Positions 35,587 through 42,678 of a DNA stretch of 42,706 nt are shown one piece after another. Source of the DNA: Methanobacterium sp. GTDB lineage: Archaea; Methanobacteriota; Methanobacteria; Methanobacteriales; Methanobacteriaceae. The notes beneath the pieces were generated by a model, which did no database searches, was not told where the DNA came from, and saw only the letters and a list, made by a program, of their open reading frames with translations. The first letter of the stretch is position 1, and each line of letters starts with the position of its first letter. A program made the position numbers and the translations under genes. The stretch covers positions 1-42,706 of the forward strand of contig JASEIM010000019.1 in assembly GCA_030017655.1 (NCBI GenBank), written 5' to 3'.

Positions 35587-36654
35587 TTATACCTGAATTT
35601 TCACATTACTTTTCTTATCTCTGTATTTTTTTCCATAGTAAAAAGTAGTAATTGCTCCAATAAATGTGGGCATTATATAAGTTACCAGTCTATCCAGCAA
35701 TGATGTAGCGAGAACAACATCTGCAGGGACACCGACAGGTATGAAAAGAGCCACCATAGTACCCTCACGAATTCCCAAAGATCCAGGTATTGCAGGGATT
35801 ATAGAAACTAAAATAGCTATGGTATAAATTATTATCATGGGTATTATTGGAGGATAATAACCTATCGCTACAAATGTCAAATAAAATCGGAGATTATCTA
35901 TACCCCATATTAAAAATGAAAGAAATACACCCAAAATAAACATTCTATGATCCCTTAACACTCCCTGGAAACCTGAAGTAAATGTTTCAATATATTCAAT
36001 TAATTTATTTTTGACATTTGTAAATGAAGTTTCTCTGGAAGTTATTTTTTTTGCATATGGATATATACGCCTTGCTAGCGATATTATTACTTTTGTAGCA
36101 ACTTCTTTTTTAAGACCAACATATATTATCAATCCAAAAAAGATCATTGTAATTATTATCATTATACTGACCACTAAACTGGTCCAGAAACCAATATTTA
36201 AAGTAAATATCAGATATGCTGCAAGTGTAGAAACTAATAAAAATGGGAAAAATTCAAAAACTCTATCAGCAGTTGCAGAAGCAAAACCTGTCTCAAAAGG
36301 AATATCTTCAAATTTATTTAGAAGATATGCGCGTAATGGTTCTCCTCCTGCTGAACCGGGCGTAACATTATTTCCAAAAAGACTGGTAAACATCATTAAA
36401 AGGACCTGTTTATATTTAGGTGCACTGTGAAGTACATTCAGGATCAATTTCCATCTCAATGTCCAAAATGTTATAATGATAAATTCAATAAGTAATGTTA
36501 TTATCATTATTCTAAAATCAGTTTTGCTTAAAACAGTTAAAATATCATCTAAACCTACTAAAAATGATACTAAAAATATAATGAATGCTCCTGCTATAAA
36601 TGTAATTGAAATTTCCCATTTATGACTCTTTAAATAGTGGGTTGTGCTTTGCAT
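35587..36654 (-). CDS. Flippase-like integral membrane protein (UPF0104/LPG synthase TM fold)
   Basis: 355 residues with about eight transmembrane helices. FGNNVTPGSAGGEPLRAYLL (about 93-112) is the hallmark loop of the lysylphosphatidylglycerol-synthase transmembrane/UPF0104 family, and SIIPAIPGSLGIREGTMVAL near the C-terminus is its second mark. Members include AglD-type proteins acting in archaeal N-glycan or lipid sugar transfer and flipping. There is no aminoacyltransferase domain, so lipid aminoacylation is not expected. Last gene of the DUF211-RraA-like-flippase operon, 77 bp after the RraA-like gene. Confidence 0.85.
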   Translation of the reverse strand: MQSTTHYLKSHKWEISITFIAGAFIIFLVSFLVGLDDILTVLSKTDFRIMIITLLIEFIIITFWTLRWKLILNVLHSAPKYKQVLLMMFTSLFGNNVTPGSAGGEPLRAYLLNKFEDIPFETGFASATADRVFEFFPFLLVSTLAAYLIFTLNIGFWTSLVVSIMIIITMIFFGLIIYVGLKKEVATKVIISLARRIYPYAKKITSRETSFTNVKNKLIEYIETFTSGFQGVLRDHRMFILGVFLSFLIWGIDNLRFYLTFVAIGYYPPIIPMIIIYTIAILVSIIPAIPGSLGIREGTMVALFIPVGVPADVVLATSLLDRLVTYIMPTFIGAITTFYYGKKYRDKKSNVKIQV

Positions 36655-36731
36655 ATCAAAATTCCTTTAATAAATTAAAACATGGTTAAATTTGAAATTC
36701 ATATTTTATTCCATGTCTATTAAATAATTTT

Positions 36732-37397
36732 TTATTTTAATCCCAAAATAGATGAGAGTGAATCTCCTTTTTCAATCCTTCTAATGATTTCATTTTCCTT
36801 TTTTTTAATATTCAACGCTTCTTCAATGACATCATTTAAATTTTCTTTAGCTATGACAACTACACCACATTCATCGCCAGCGATTATATCTCCAGGATTC
36901 ACTGTGACATCTCCACATTCTATTGTAATATTAATTTTACCTTGCGCCTTGGGACTCCCAGCATTCGGAACAACATTTTTCGAAAAAACAGGATATCTCA
37001 ATTCTTTAATTGCTCCTATATCCCTTACAGCACCATCTATAATTGTGCATATAATTCCTTTTTCACGTGCAGTTTTTGAGGTTAATTCCCCCCAAACTGC
37101 CTGATCCTGCCCTTCAACCTTAATAACTAATATTTCACCTTTTTTAGCAACATCTATTGCTTTAACACATGTTCCCCAATCATCTGCATCTGTTTTAACT
37201 GTTACTGCACTTCCAATGACCATATTGCCTAATAAAGGTTTAATGTCCTTCATTACTCCAGAATTACCAGTAACATTTTTTAGAGCATCTGAAATTTGAG
37301 AACTTGTCAAATTAGAACGGATTAATTTAGAATAAGAAAATTTAGGTGAAAATTTATCTAAGAGGCTTTCTGGGGAAAGCTTCCTTCCATATTTCAT
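36732..37397 (-). CDS. RraA-like family protein
   Basis: 221 residues. The RraA/HMG-aldolase fold is marked by SSQISDAL, IGSAVTVKT, GEILVIKVEGQDQAVWGEL, GIICTIIDGAVRDIGAIKEL, and GDIIAGDECGVVVIAKENLNDV, where the D--G--R-D and acidic metal or phosphate sites are typical. Relatives are RNase E inhibitors, aldolases or domains fused to hexulose-phosphate synthase in archaea. In a methanogen the aldolase or ribulose-phosphate branch is more likely than RNase E control, but the reaction is open. It starts 5 bp after the DUF211 stop. Confidence 0.82.
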   Translation of the reverse strand: MKYGRKLSPESLLDKFSPKFSYSKLIRSNLTSSQISDALKNVTGNSGVMKDIKPLLGNMVIGSAVTVKTDADDWGTCVKAIDVAKKGEILVIKVEGQDQAVWGELTSKTAREKGIICTIIDGAVRDIGAIKELRYPVFSKNVVPNAGSPKAQGKINITIECGDVTVNPGDIIAGDECGVVVIAKENLNDVIEEALNIKKKENEIIRRIEKGDSLSSILGLK

Positions 37398-37402
37398 TAA
37401 AA

Positions 37403-37693
37403 TCAGTCCTGAGGTGTTGTAACTTCTTCAACAAGCTTTTTACCTGCTACTACCTCATCAACACTGTGGATTGAACCGCCGTATTGTTTAATTGCATCAT
37501 TTATTTTATCAAAATTAAGGTCATTTCCCTGCATTGTTACTTTAACATTCTCAGTTTCTTTATCAATTTCCATTAAAGTAACATTTACTCCATCAACTCC
37601 CTCTAATTCACTTAAATACTTTGCGAAATAGGGTATATTCGGTTCATGGGGTTTAAGTATATCTAAAACAATTCTTATCAGGCCTTTTGCCAC
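37403..37693 (-). CDS. DUF211 family protein
   Basis: 96 residues starting at a GTG (37693). The family normally begins M-AKG--R-VLD-LKPHEP, and here VAKGLIRIVLDILKPHEP follows exactly from this codon. GGAGG (37702-37706 on the minus strand) is 8 bases upstream. The frame opens to a TTG at 37708 that would include the Shine-Dalgarno itself. It has a ferredoxin-like fold with a repeated beta-alpha-beta pattern. Function unknown; archaeal family. Its leader is array C, in which part of the Shine-Dalgarno can pair into a stem. First gene of the operon with the RraA-like and flippase genes. Confidence 0.88.
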   Translation of the reverse strand: MAKGLIRIVLDILKPHEPNIPYFAKYLSELEGVDGVNVTLMEIDKETENVKVTMQGNDLNFDKINDAIKQYGGSIHSVDEVVAGKKLVEEVTTPQD

Positions 37694-37704
37694 TTTCGTA
37701 TCCT

Positions 37705-37882
37705 CCAAAAAAATTTTCTATTTTTTTGGGGTTTAGGAAAATCCTTTAGGATTTTCCTTCAACCTCCAATTATTTTCAATAATTGAGGTTCGGGAAATTA
37801 AAAGTCGAAGCTGTAAGAAATGCTAATTTCTTACGCACAAAAAATCGTGGATTTTTTGTAGATTTCTAATTTCATTAACCTC
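37705..37882 (-). repeat. Intergenic multi-hairpin element C (DUF211 leader)
   Basis: Stems in plus-strand coordinates: CCAAAAAAA (37705-37713)/TTTTTTTGG (37721-37729); AGGAAAATCCT (37735-37745)/AGGATTTTCCT (37748-37758); AACCT (37761-37765) with CAATTATT (37767-37774)/AATAATTG (37778-37785) and AGGTT (37786-37790); GTAAGAAAT (37813-37821)/ATTTCTTAC (37826-37834); ACAAAAAATC (37837-37846)/GATTTTTTGT (37850-37859). The last two are enclosed by GAGGTT (37785-37790)/AACCTC (37877-37882) and GAAATTA (37794-37800)/TAATTTC (37867-37873). The remaining gap up to 38209 holds only AT-rich promoter sequence. Confidence 0.7.
37831..37875 (-). CDS. Possible 14-residue leader ORF in the DUF211 leader
   Basis: ATG at 37875 follows GGAGGTTA (Shine-Dalgarno at 37879-37883, spacing 3) and runs 14 codons (MKLEIYKKSTIFCA) to TAA. 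It has the strongest ribosome site in the leader and ends inside a 9-bp stem. No residue is repeated as in amino-acid attenuators. It may simply be a by-product of the GGAGGTT repeat motif. Confidence 0.2.
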   Translation of the reverse strand: MKLEIYKKSTIFCA

Positions 37883-37939
37883 CGGATTTTCAATCATATA
37901 TTGAAATAAATCTATAATATATTTAAAATTTTACATTTG

Positions 37940-37951
37940 ATTATATAAAAA
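37940..37951 (-). promoter_or_regulatory. Probable TATA box of the DUF211 operon
   Basis: On the minus strand it reads TTTTTATATAAT, about 55 bases upstream of the first GGAGGTT of element C. A start site about 25 bases downstream would give a leader of roughly 220 bases that contains the whole hairpin array. Confidence 0.35.
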
Positions 37952-38155
37952 TTAGATACATAAAATCTATTTTTTTTATATTGTGTTTAGTAATGCAATG
38001 TATGTTTTTATGTTTTTAAATAGTTCTAAAAAACATTTTTATCTTTTACAAAGTTTAATATCTAAATTAAAGGATTTACAAACATCTTTTTTTACCAATT
38101 TAAAAAGATATTTTAAGCTTATATAATAAGCACCGTTTTATTTTTGACTCTTCAA

Positions 38156-38168
38156 TTTTATATATAAG
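38156..38168 (+). promoter_or_regulatory. Probable TATA box of the Toprim-dnaG operon
   Basis: TTTTATATATAAG lies 42 bases before the ATG at 38210, which fits an archaeal promoter with a short leader. The best TATA match in this gap on the plus strand. Confidence 0.45.
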
Positions 38169-38209
38169 ATTAGTTATATAATTTCATAGATACTATTAAA
38201 AATTTCATA

Positions 38210-38629
38210 ATGGCTTTAATCATGAGTTTTAGAAGATTATCACGTATAGTTGAAGAGCTATCACATTGCGTAGAACAAGGAGTGCCAATTCTTATCGAGG
38301 GTAAGAAAGACGAAGAAGCCTTAAATGAGCTTGGAATAAATGGCAAAATAATTAAGGTTTCTGGATCTGGTCTTAAACTCTTTGAAATTGCTGAAATGGC
38401 TACTGAATCATCTTCAAAAGTAATAATACTGACAGATTTTGATAAAAAAGGCGAAATACTTGCAAAAAAGCTGTCAGAAGATATACAGAGTCTTGGCTCT
38501 CATCCTGATCTTAGTATAAGAAAGAAAATTATGGGTATTTCACGGAAATACATTAAAGATATTGAAAGTCTTCCAAAACATATAAGACAACTGGAACTTG
38601 AAAATAATCCATATGGCAGTTACCAGTAA
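38210..38629 (+). CDS. Small Toprim-domain protein
   Basis: 139 residues; the ATG at 38222 is an alternative start. The Toprim core is visible: VPILIEGKKDEEALNELGI with the catalytic-type Glu, then VIILTDFDKKGEILAKKL with the D-D pair. The stand-alone archaeal Toprim family (UPF0292, RNase M5/primase-like) lacks other domains. It could bind or cut nucleic acid with magnesium; the real activity is unknown. It lies 86 bp upstream of the dnaG primase gene on the same strand, with a perfect palindrome in the gap. Confidence 0.85.
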   Translation: MALIMSFRRLSRIVEELSHCVEQGVPILIEGKKDEEALNELGINGKIIKVSGSGLKLFEIAEMATESSSKVIILTDFDKKGEILAKKLSEDIQSLGSHPDLSIRKKIMGISRKYIKDIESLPKHIRQLELENNPYGSYQ

Positions 38630-38666
38630 CTTGAACATATGATCATCCAATGAAGCCTATTCACAC

Positions 38667-38684
38667 CATGATGTTAACATCATG
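38667..38684. repeat. 18-bp perfect palindrome between the Toprim gene and dnaG
   Basis: CATGATGTTAACATCATG is its own reverse complement and lies 31 bases before the dnaG start and 14 bases before its Shine-Dalgarno (AAAGGAGG). It is the only palindrome of this length with mixed composition outside the hairpin arrays. It could be a dimeric protein-binding site or an RNA hairpin (stem about 7 bp). Confidence 0.6.
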
Positions 38685-38715
38685 AAGGTATCTATAATCA
38701 AAAGGAGGCCCATTT

Positions 38716-39876
38716 ATGGGAAAAGGCGAAGAAATAAGTACAACTAAATATCTCATTCATGCTCAAATTAATGCTAATGGTATTGTTGAAAAACCTGACG
38801 TCGTCGGTGCTATTTTTGGACAGACAGAAGGTCTTTTAAGCAATGATCTTGATTTAAGAGAATTACAGAAAACAGGACGTATAGGCAGAATTAAAGTAAA
38901 TATTAATTCAAGAGGAGGCCGCTCCAAAGGGGAAATCGTAATTCCCTCAAGTCTTGATAGAGTTGAAACAGCTATCCTTGCAGCATCACTTGAAACAATA
39001 AACAGAGTGGGACCCTGTGAAGCTTACATACAAGTATCCAAAGTAGAAGATGTAAGGGCTGTTAAAAGAAGGAAAGTTGTAGACCGGGCAAAGGAACTCT
39101 ACAAAGGAATGATGGAAGAAGTAACTCCCGAAAGCCTTAAAATGATAGAAGAAGTCAAAGAAGCCATGAGAATTCACGAAATAACTGAATTTGGTGACGA
39201 AAAACTACCTGCAGGACCTAACGTTGCTACATCAGACGCTATTCTTGTAGTTGAGGGGAGAGCTGATGTTTTGAATCTCCTAAGGTATGGTGTTAAGAAT
39301 GCAATTGCTGTTGAAGGAGTAAGTGTCCCTAAAACTGTTGCTGAATTAACCAAAAATAAAACAGTAACTGCATTTGTTGACGGTGACCGTGGTGGAGAAC
39401 TTATATTAAAAGAATTACTCCAGGTTGGAGAGGTTGACTACGTTACAAGAGCTCCAAGAGGAAAAGAAGTTGAAGATCTGGAAAAAGAAGAAGTAATGGT
39501 GGCTTTGAGAGATAAAGTACCTGTTGAACAGATGTATCATGATCTTGGGGTAAAGGTTGAAAAAATAGAAGAAAAAGAAAAAGAGAAAGGCGAAGATAAA
39601 ATTAAAGTATTGAAGGGTGTCTTAAAAGAATTAGAAGGTACTGGCAATGCAGAAATTTTTGATGACGCTTTAAACATATTAAAAGAAGTAAAAGTAGAAA
39701 ATCTCTATGATGAACTTAAAAGTGTTGAAAATAATACCTATGCAGTAGTATTTGACGGAGTTATAAGTCAAAGATTAATTGACATTGCAAAGGAAAAAGG
39801 ACTTAAGCATATCGTTGCAGTAAGAATGAGCGATGTGGTTAGAAAACCAAGCCCAATTAAAGTTATAACCAGATAA
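38716..39876 (+). CDS. dnaG: Archaeal DnaG-type primase
   Basis: 386 residues. A conserved N-terminal region is seen (TTKYLIHAQI, NSRGGRSKGEIVIPSSLDRV). The Toprim domain has AILVVEGRADVLNLLRYG with the catalytic Glu, then TVTAFVDGDRGGELIL with the D-D motif, at about 174-230. The C-terminal part is charged and coiled. Archaeal DnaG synthesises short RNA in vitro and associates with the exosome, where it helps bind poly(A). AAAGGAGG precedes the ATG. It probably shares a transcript with the Toprim gene. Confidence 0.95.
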   Translation: MGKGEEISTTKYLIHAQINANGIVEKPDVVGAIFGQTEGLLSNDLDLRELQKTGRIGRIKVNINSRGGRSKGEIVIPSSLDRVETAILAASLETINRVGPCEAYIQVSKVEDVRAVKRRKVVDRAKELYKGMMEEVTPESLKMIEEVKEAMRIHEITEFGDEKLPAGPNVATSDAILVVEGRADVLNLLRYGVKNAIAVEGVSVPKTVAELTKNKTVTAFVDGDRGGELILKELLQVGEVDYVTRAPRGKEVEDLEKEEVMVALRDKVPVEQMYHDLGVKVEKIEEKEKEKGEDKIKVLKGVLKELEGTGNAEIFDDALNILKEVKVENLYDELKSVENNTYAVVFDGVISQRLIDIAKEKGLKHIVAVRMSDVVRKPSPIKVITR

Positions 39877-39884
39877 TATCTCAA

Positions 39885-39913
39885 TTTCCACAGAATTGCT
39901 ATTTCTGTGGAAA
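39885..39913 (+). terminator. Stem-loop after dnaG
   Basis: TTTCCACAGAA (39885-39895) pairs perfectly with TTCTGTGGAAA (39903-39913) around the 7-nt loop TTGCTAT. A weak T-rich stretch follows (TATTTTTTATTATT). It begins 8 bases after the dnaG stop and ends 57 bases before the next start. It may end or process the dnaG transcript, or stabilise its 3' end. Confidence 0.5.
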
Positions 39914-39970
39914 AAATATTTTTTATTATTATACATTTATCATCATTTAAGCCAGATAGAGGTATTAATT

Positions 39971-41482
39971 ATGTATATAAACATGAATCATGAGTTTTTA
40001 AAGGATATAGAAACTACAAAAGACATTTTAATACCAAAAGACCCTCTGGAAAGAGTTATTGGGCACGAAGATATTATTAAATTTGTAAAAATCGCTGCAA
40101 AACAGAGGAGAAACCTGCTGCTTGTTGGACCTCCAGGCATAGGTAAATCCTTAATAGCTCAAGCAATTTCTTTTCATCTTGGAGAGCCTAACGAAGAAAT
40201 TAATGTGGTGCATAATCCAGAAAGGCCTGAAAGACCCTTTGTTGAAATAAAAACCCGAAAAGAAATGAAAAGTGAACAAATAAATCTTCAAAAGGCCGAG
40301 GGAGCTATTGTAGATCCTCGGGGTGTTCCTGAAGCTGTTGCAGAAAGATTAGGATTTAGATGTGTTCATTGCGGGGGTTATAACAGCGCATATCAAAGCA
40401 TATGTTCTAACTGTGGTGGAGACAAATTTTCCCATATAAATGCAAGGAGAAAACATTTAGGTGATCTTTTAGGAATGTTTGAAATGAATTCTGGCCATAT
40501 AAGCATTCCACAAGAACGTGTAACAACAACAAGGATAAATAACGGGAAAGAAGAAGTCGTAATCTATGAAAGAATTGATGGGGATAAAATAAAAATACTT
40601 GATCAGGACGCTCTTGAAAAGAGGCGTGAAATCGTTGATGAAAAGCCAAAAAACGTTGTTGTACCCCTTGATAGAAAAATGTTCATACAGGCCACAGGTG
40701 CCAGTGAAACTGAATTATTAGGTGATGTTAGACATGATCCCTATGGAGGCCATCCTGATTTAGGAACACAGCCCTATGAAAGAGTTGTACCTGGCGCAAT
40801 CCATGAAGCTCATGAAGGAGTTCTTTTTATAGATGAAATAGTCCATATTGCTGGATTACAGCGTTATATATTAAGTGCAATGCAGGATAAGGTGTTTCCT
40901 ATTATTGGAAGAAATCCTCAAAGTGCTGGAAGCTCTGTTAAAGTTGAAAATTGTCCTTGTGACTTTATTTTTGTAGCAGCATGCAATATACGTGATGTGC
41001 AGTATATATTGCCACCATTACGCTCAAGAATTCAGGGAGAAGGATATGAAATCCTGATGAAGACAACCATGCCTGATACTGAAGAGAATGTTGCAAGACT
41101 TGCCCAGTTTGTAGCTCAGGAAATTGAAATGGATGGTAAGATACCCCATGCAACCAGAACAGCTGTTGAAGCACTTATTGAAGAGGCAAGAAAAAGAGCA
41201 AGAGTTATTGATGACCAGAGAGATTCACTTACCCTTCGATTACGAGATCTGGGTGGAGTGGTGAGAATGGCTGGAGATATGGCTGTTATGGATGGAAATC
41301 AATACATACTGGAAAAACATATGAATTTTGCCATTAAAAACGCTATTTCAATAGAAGATCAGATAATCAAAAGATATTCCAGTTTTGAGAATGCAGTGCA
41401 AAAAGATATTTCCAGTTCTCAAAGAATGAACGGTGGCTCATTTAATGGAAATCATGAAAATGTTGACAGGAGTTACATGTAA
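39971..41482 (+). CDS. Lon-like AAA+ ATPase with zinc ribbon, no protease domain
   Basis: 503 residues from the ATG at 39971 (AGAGGT 7 bases upstream). An upstream extension to 39896 would run through the stem-loop and is rejected. Walker A is VGPPGIGKS (52-60) and Walker B is VLFIDEI (284-290). The LonB-type insertion segments VDPRGVPEAV and GDVRHDPYGGHPDLGTQPYERVVPG are clear. Cys131, Cys134, Cys145 and Cys148 form a zinc ribbon within the ATPase insertion. Archaeal LonB has about 200 further residues with a Ser-Lys protease domain and membrane helices; here the frame stops after the ATPase lid with a hydrophilic tail. Probably an unfoldase or remodelling ATPase. 41 bp before xerA. Confidence 0.8.
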   Translation: MYINMNHEFLKDIETTKDILIPKDPLERVIGHEDIIKFVKIAAKQRRNLLLVGPPGIGKSLIAQAISFHLGEPNEEINVVHNPERPERPFVEIKTRKEMKSEQINLQKAEGAIVDPRGVPEAVAERLGFRCVHCGGYNSAYQSICSNCGGDKFSHINARRKHLGDLLGMFEMNSGHISIPQERVTTTRINNGKEEVVIYERIDGDKIKILDQDALEKRREIVDEKPKNVVVPLDRKMFIQATGASETELLGDVRHDPYGGHPDLGTQPYERVVPGAIHEAHEGVLFIDEIVHIAGLQRYILSAMQDKVFPIIGRNPQSAGSSVKVENCPCDFIFVAACNIRDVQYILPPLRSRIQGEGYEILMKTTMPDTEENVARLAQFVAQEIEMDGKIPHATRTAVEALIEEARKRARVIDDQRDSLTLRLRDLGGVVRMAGDMAVMDGNQYILEKHMNFAIKNAISIEDQIIKRYSSFENAVQKDISSSQRMNGGSFNGNHENVDRSYM

Positions 41483-41523
41483 ATAATTTTAAATACATCC
41501 TAAATTGATATATAGCTGATAAC

Positions 41524-42516
41524 ATGAATCCCTATTCAAATCAAATAAGAAGAAACTCTCCTGATGATTTATCAAATTCAGGAAGTATAACAGCGAATGG
41601 ACACGGCTATATACTTGCAGAATCACTTTTAGAGACTTTTGATTTTCCTGAAATGATTGAAGATTATCTAATAGAACTGGAGATAAGAAATTATTCAAGG
41701 AACACCATAAAAACATATAGATCCATTGTAATTAATTTTTATAACTTTTTACTTAATGAAGAGAATTTAACAGACGAAAAAAGAGTTTTAAGAGCTTTTA
41801 AAAAGTATATACAGTATTTAAAACGTGACAAAGGCGTTTCACAAAATTATATCTATCTTGTAACCGTTGTGGTAAAAAAGTTTTTTGAATTTGGAGGCAT
41901 ACACGTTTTAAAGGAAATTAAGACTCCTAAAAGAACCAAATCACTCCCTAAACATTTGAATGAACATGAAGTTGAGAACCTGATCAATGCCTTTGATAAA
42001 AAGGAGACATGTAAAACAGAACGTGGTAAAGCCATAAATCTTAGAAATAAAGTTATTTTAGCCTTACTTTACTCATCAGGCTTAAGAGTTTCAGAATTAG
42101 TGAATCTTTACACAGATAACGTGGATTTACATGAAAGAACCATAAGAATAAGAGGTAAAGGTGAAAAAGACCGTATTGTGCTTTTTGATGAAGAAACAAA
42201 GAAACTGATTGAAGATTATCTCGAAAGAAAGGACGATGACAGCGAATACCTTTTTGTTAACCGGTCTGGAAATCATTTAACTCCCCGATATATACAGATG
42301 ATGATTAAAGAGCATGCGAAGGCTGCAGGGATTAAAAAGAAGGTAACACCGCATATTTTAAGGCATTCATTTGCAACCCACCTGTTAAAGAATGGTGTTG
42401 ATATTAGGGCTATTCAGCAGCTTTTAGGGCATTCAAACCTGAGTACAACTCAGATTTATACCAGCGTGGATATGCAGACTCTTAAGAATGTTTATGATCG
42501 GGCAAAGCTTGTTTAA
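41524..42516 (+). CDS. xerA: Tyrosine recombinase XerA
   Basis: 330 residues. An N-terminal SAM-like DNA-binding domain spans about 42-130. The catalytic set is complete: Arg188 in SSGLRVSEL, Lys212 in RGKGEKDR, His277 and Arg280 in HILRHSFATHLL, His303 in LLGHSNLSTTQIY, and Tyr312. It should resolve chromosome dimers at a dif site. The first 40 residues are polar, low-complexity and longer than in most XerA proteins; a later start is possible but none has a better ribosome site. Nothing suggests an integrase of a mobile element: no att-like repeats or phage genes are near. Confidence 0.92.
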   Translation: MNPYSNQIRRNSPDDLSNSGSITANGHGYILAESLLETFDFPEMIEDYLIELEIRNYSRNTIKTYRSIVINFYNFLLNEENLTDEKRVLRAFKKYIQYLKRDKGVSQNYIYLVTVVVKKFFEFGGIHVLKEIKTPKRTKSLPKHLNEHEVENLINAFDKKETCKTERGKAINLRNKVILALLYSSGLRVSELVNLYTDNVDLHERTIRIRGKGEKDRIVLFDEETKKLIEDYLERKDDDSEYLFVNRSGNHLTPRYIQMMIKEHAKAAGIKKKVTPHILRHSFATHLLKNGVDIRAIQQLLGHSNLSTTQIYTSVDMQTLKNVYDRAKLV

Positions 42517-42623
42517 TTCTTATTTTAACATATTTACTGTCTTTTTTGATCAGCATAAAAGCCATATATCAACTCGATCATAATTAAAATATGGAAAATA
42601 ATATTAATTCTTTAATCTGTAAT

Positions 42624-42678
42624 GCTATACGATCAAAGCAGATCATAAATTTTAATATGATGATGGAACTCGTATAGC
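42624..42678. repeat. Nested inverted repeat downstream of xerA
   Basis: GCTATACGA (42624-42632) pairs with TCGTATAGC (42670-42678). Inside it, ATCATA (42642-42647) pairs with TATGAT (42656-42661). A further CCATA/TATGG hairpin (42683-42696) follows near the window edge. The spacing is almost symmetric (9 and 8 bases between the stems). It could be a structured RNA, a terminator or a recombination site; the window ends 28 bases later. Confidence 0.4.

Noticed and set aside
39896..39970. N-terminal hydrophobic extension of the Lon-like ATPase (possible membrane anchor)
   Set aside because: It would run through the right arm of the stem-loop after dnaG and lacks a ribosome site. AGAGGT supports the ATG at 39971.
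42517..42623. dif site for XerA
   Set aside because: I looked for a 28-bp palindromic dif-like sequence next to xerA and found no convincing match. Archaeal dif sites need not lie near the gene.
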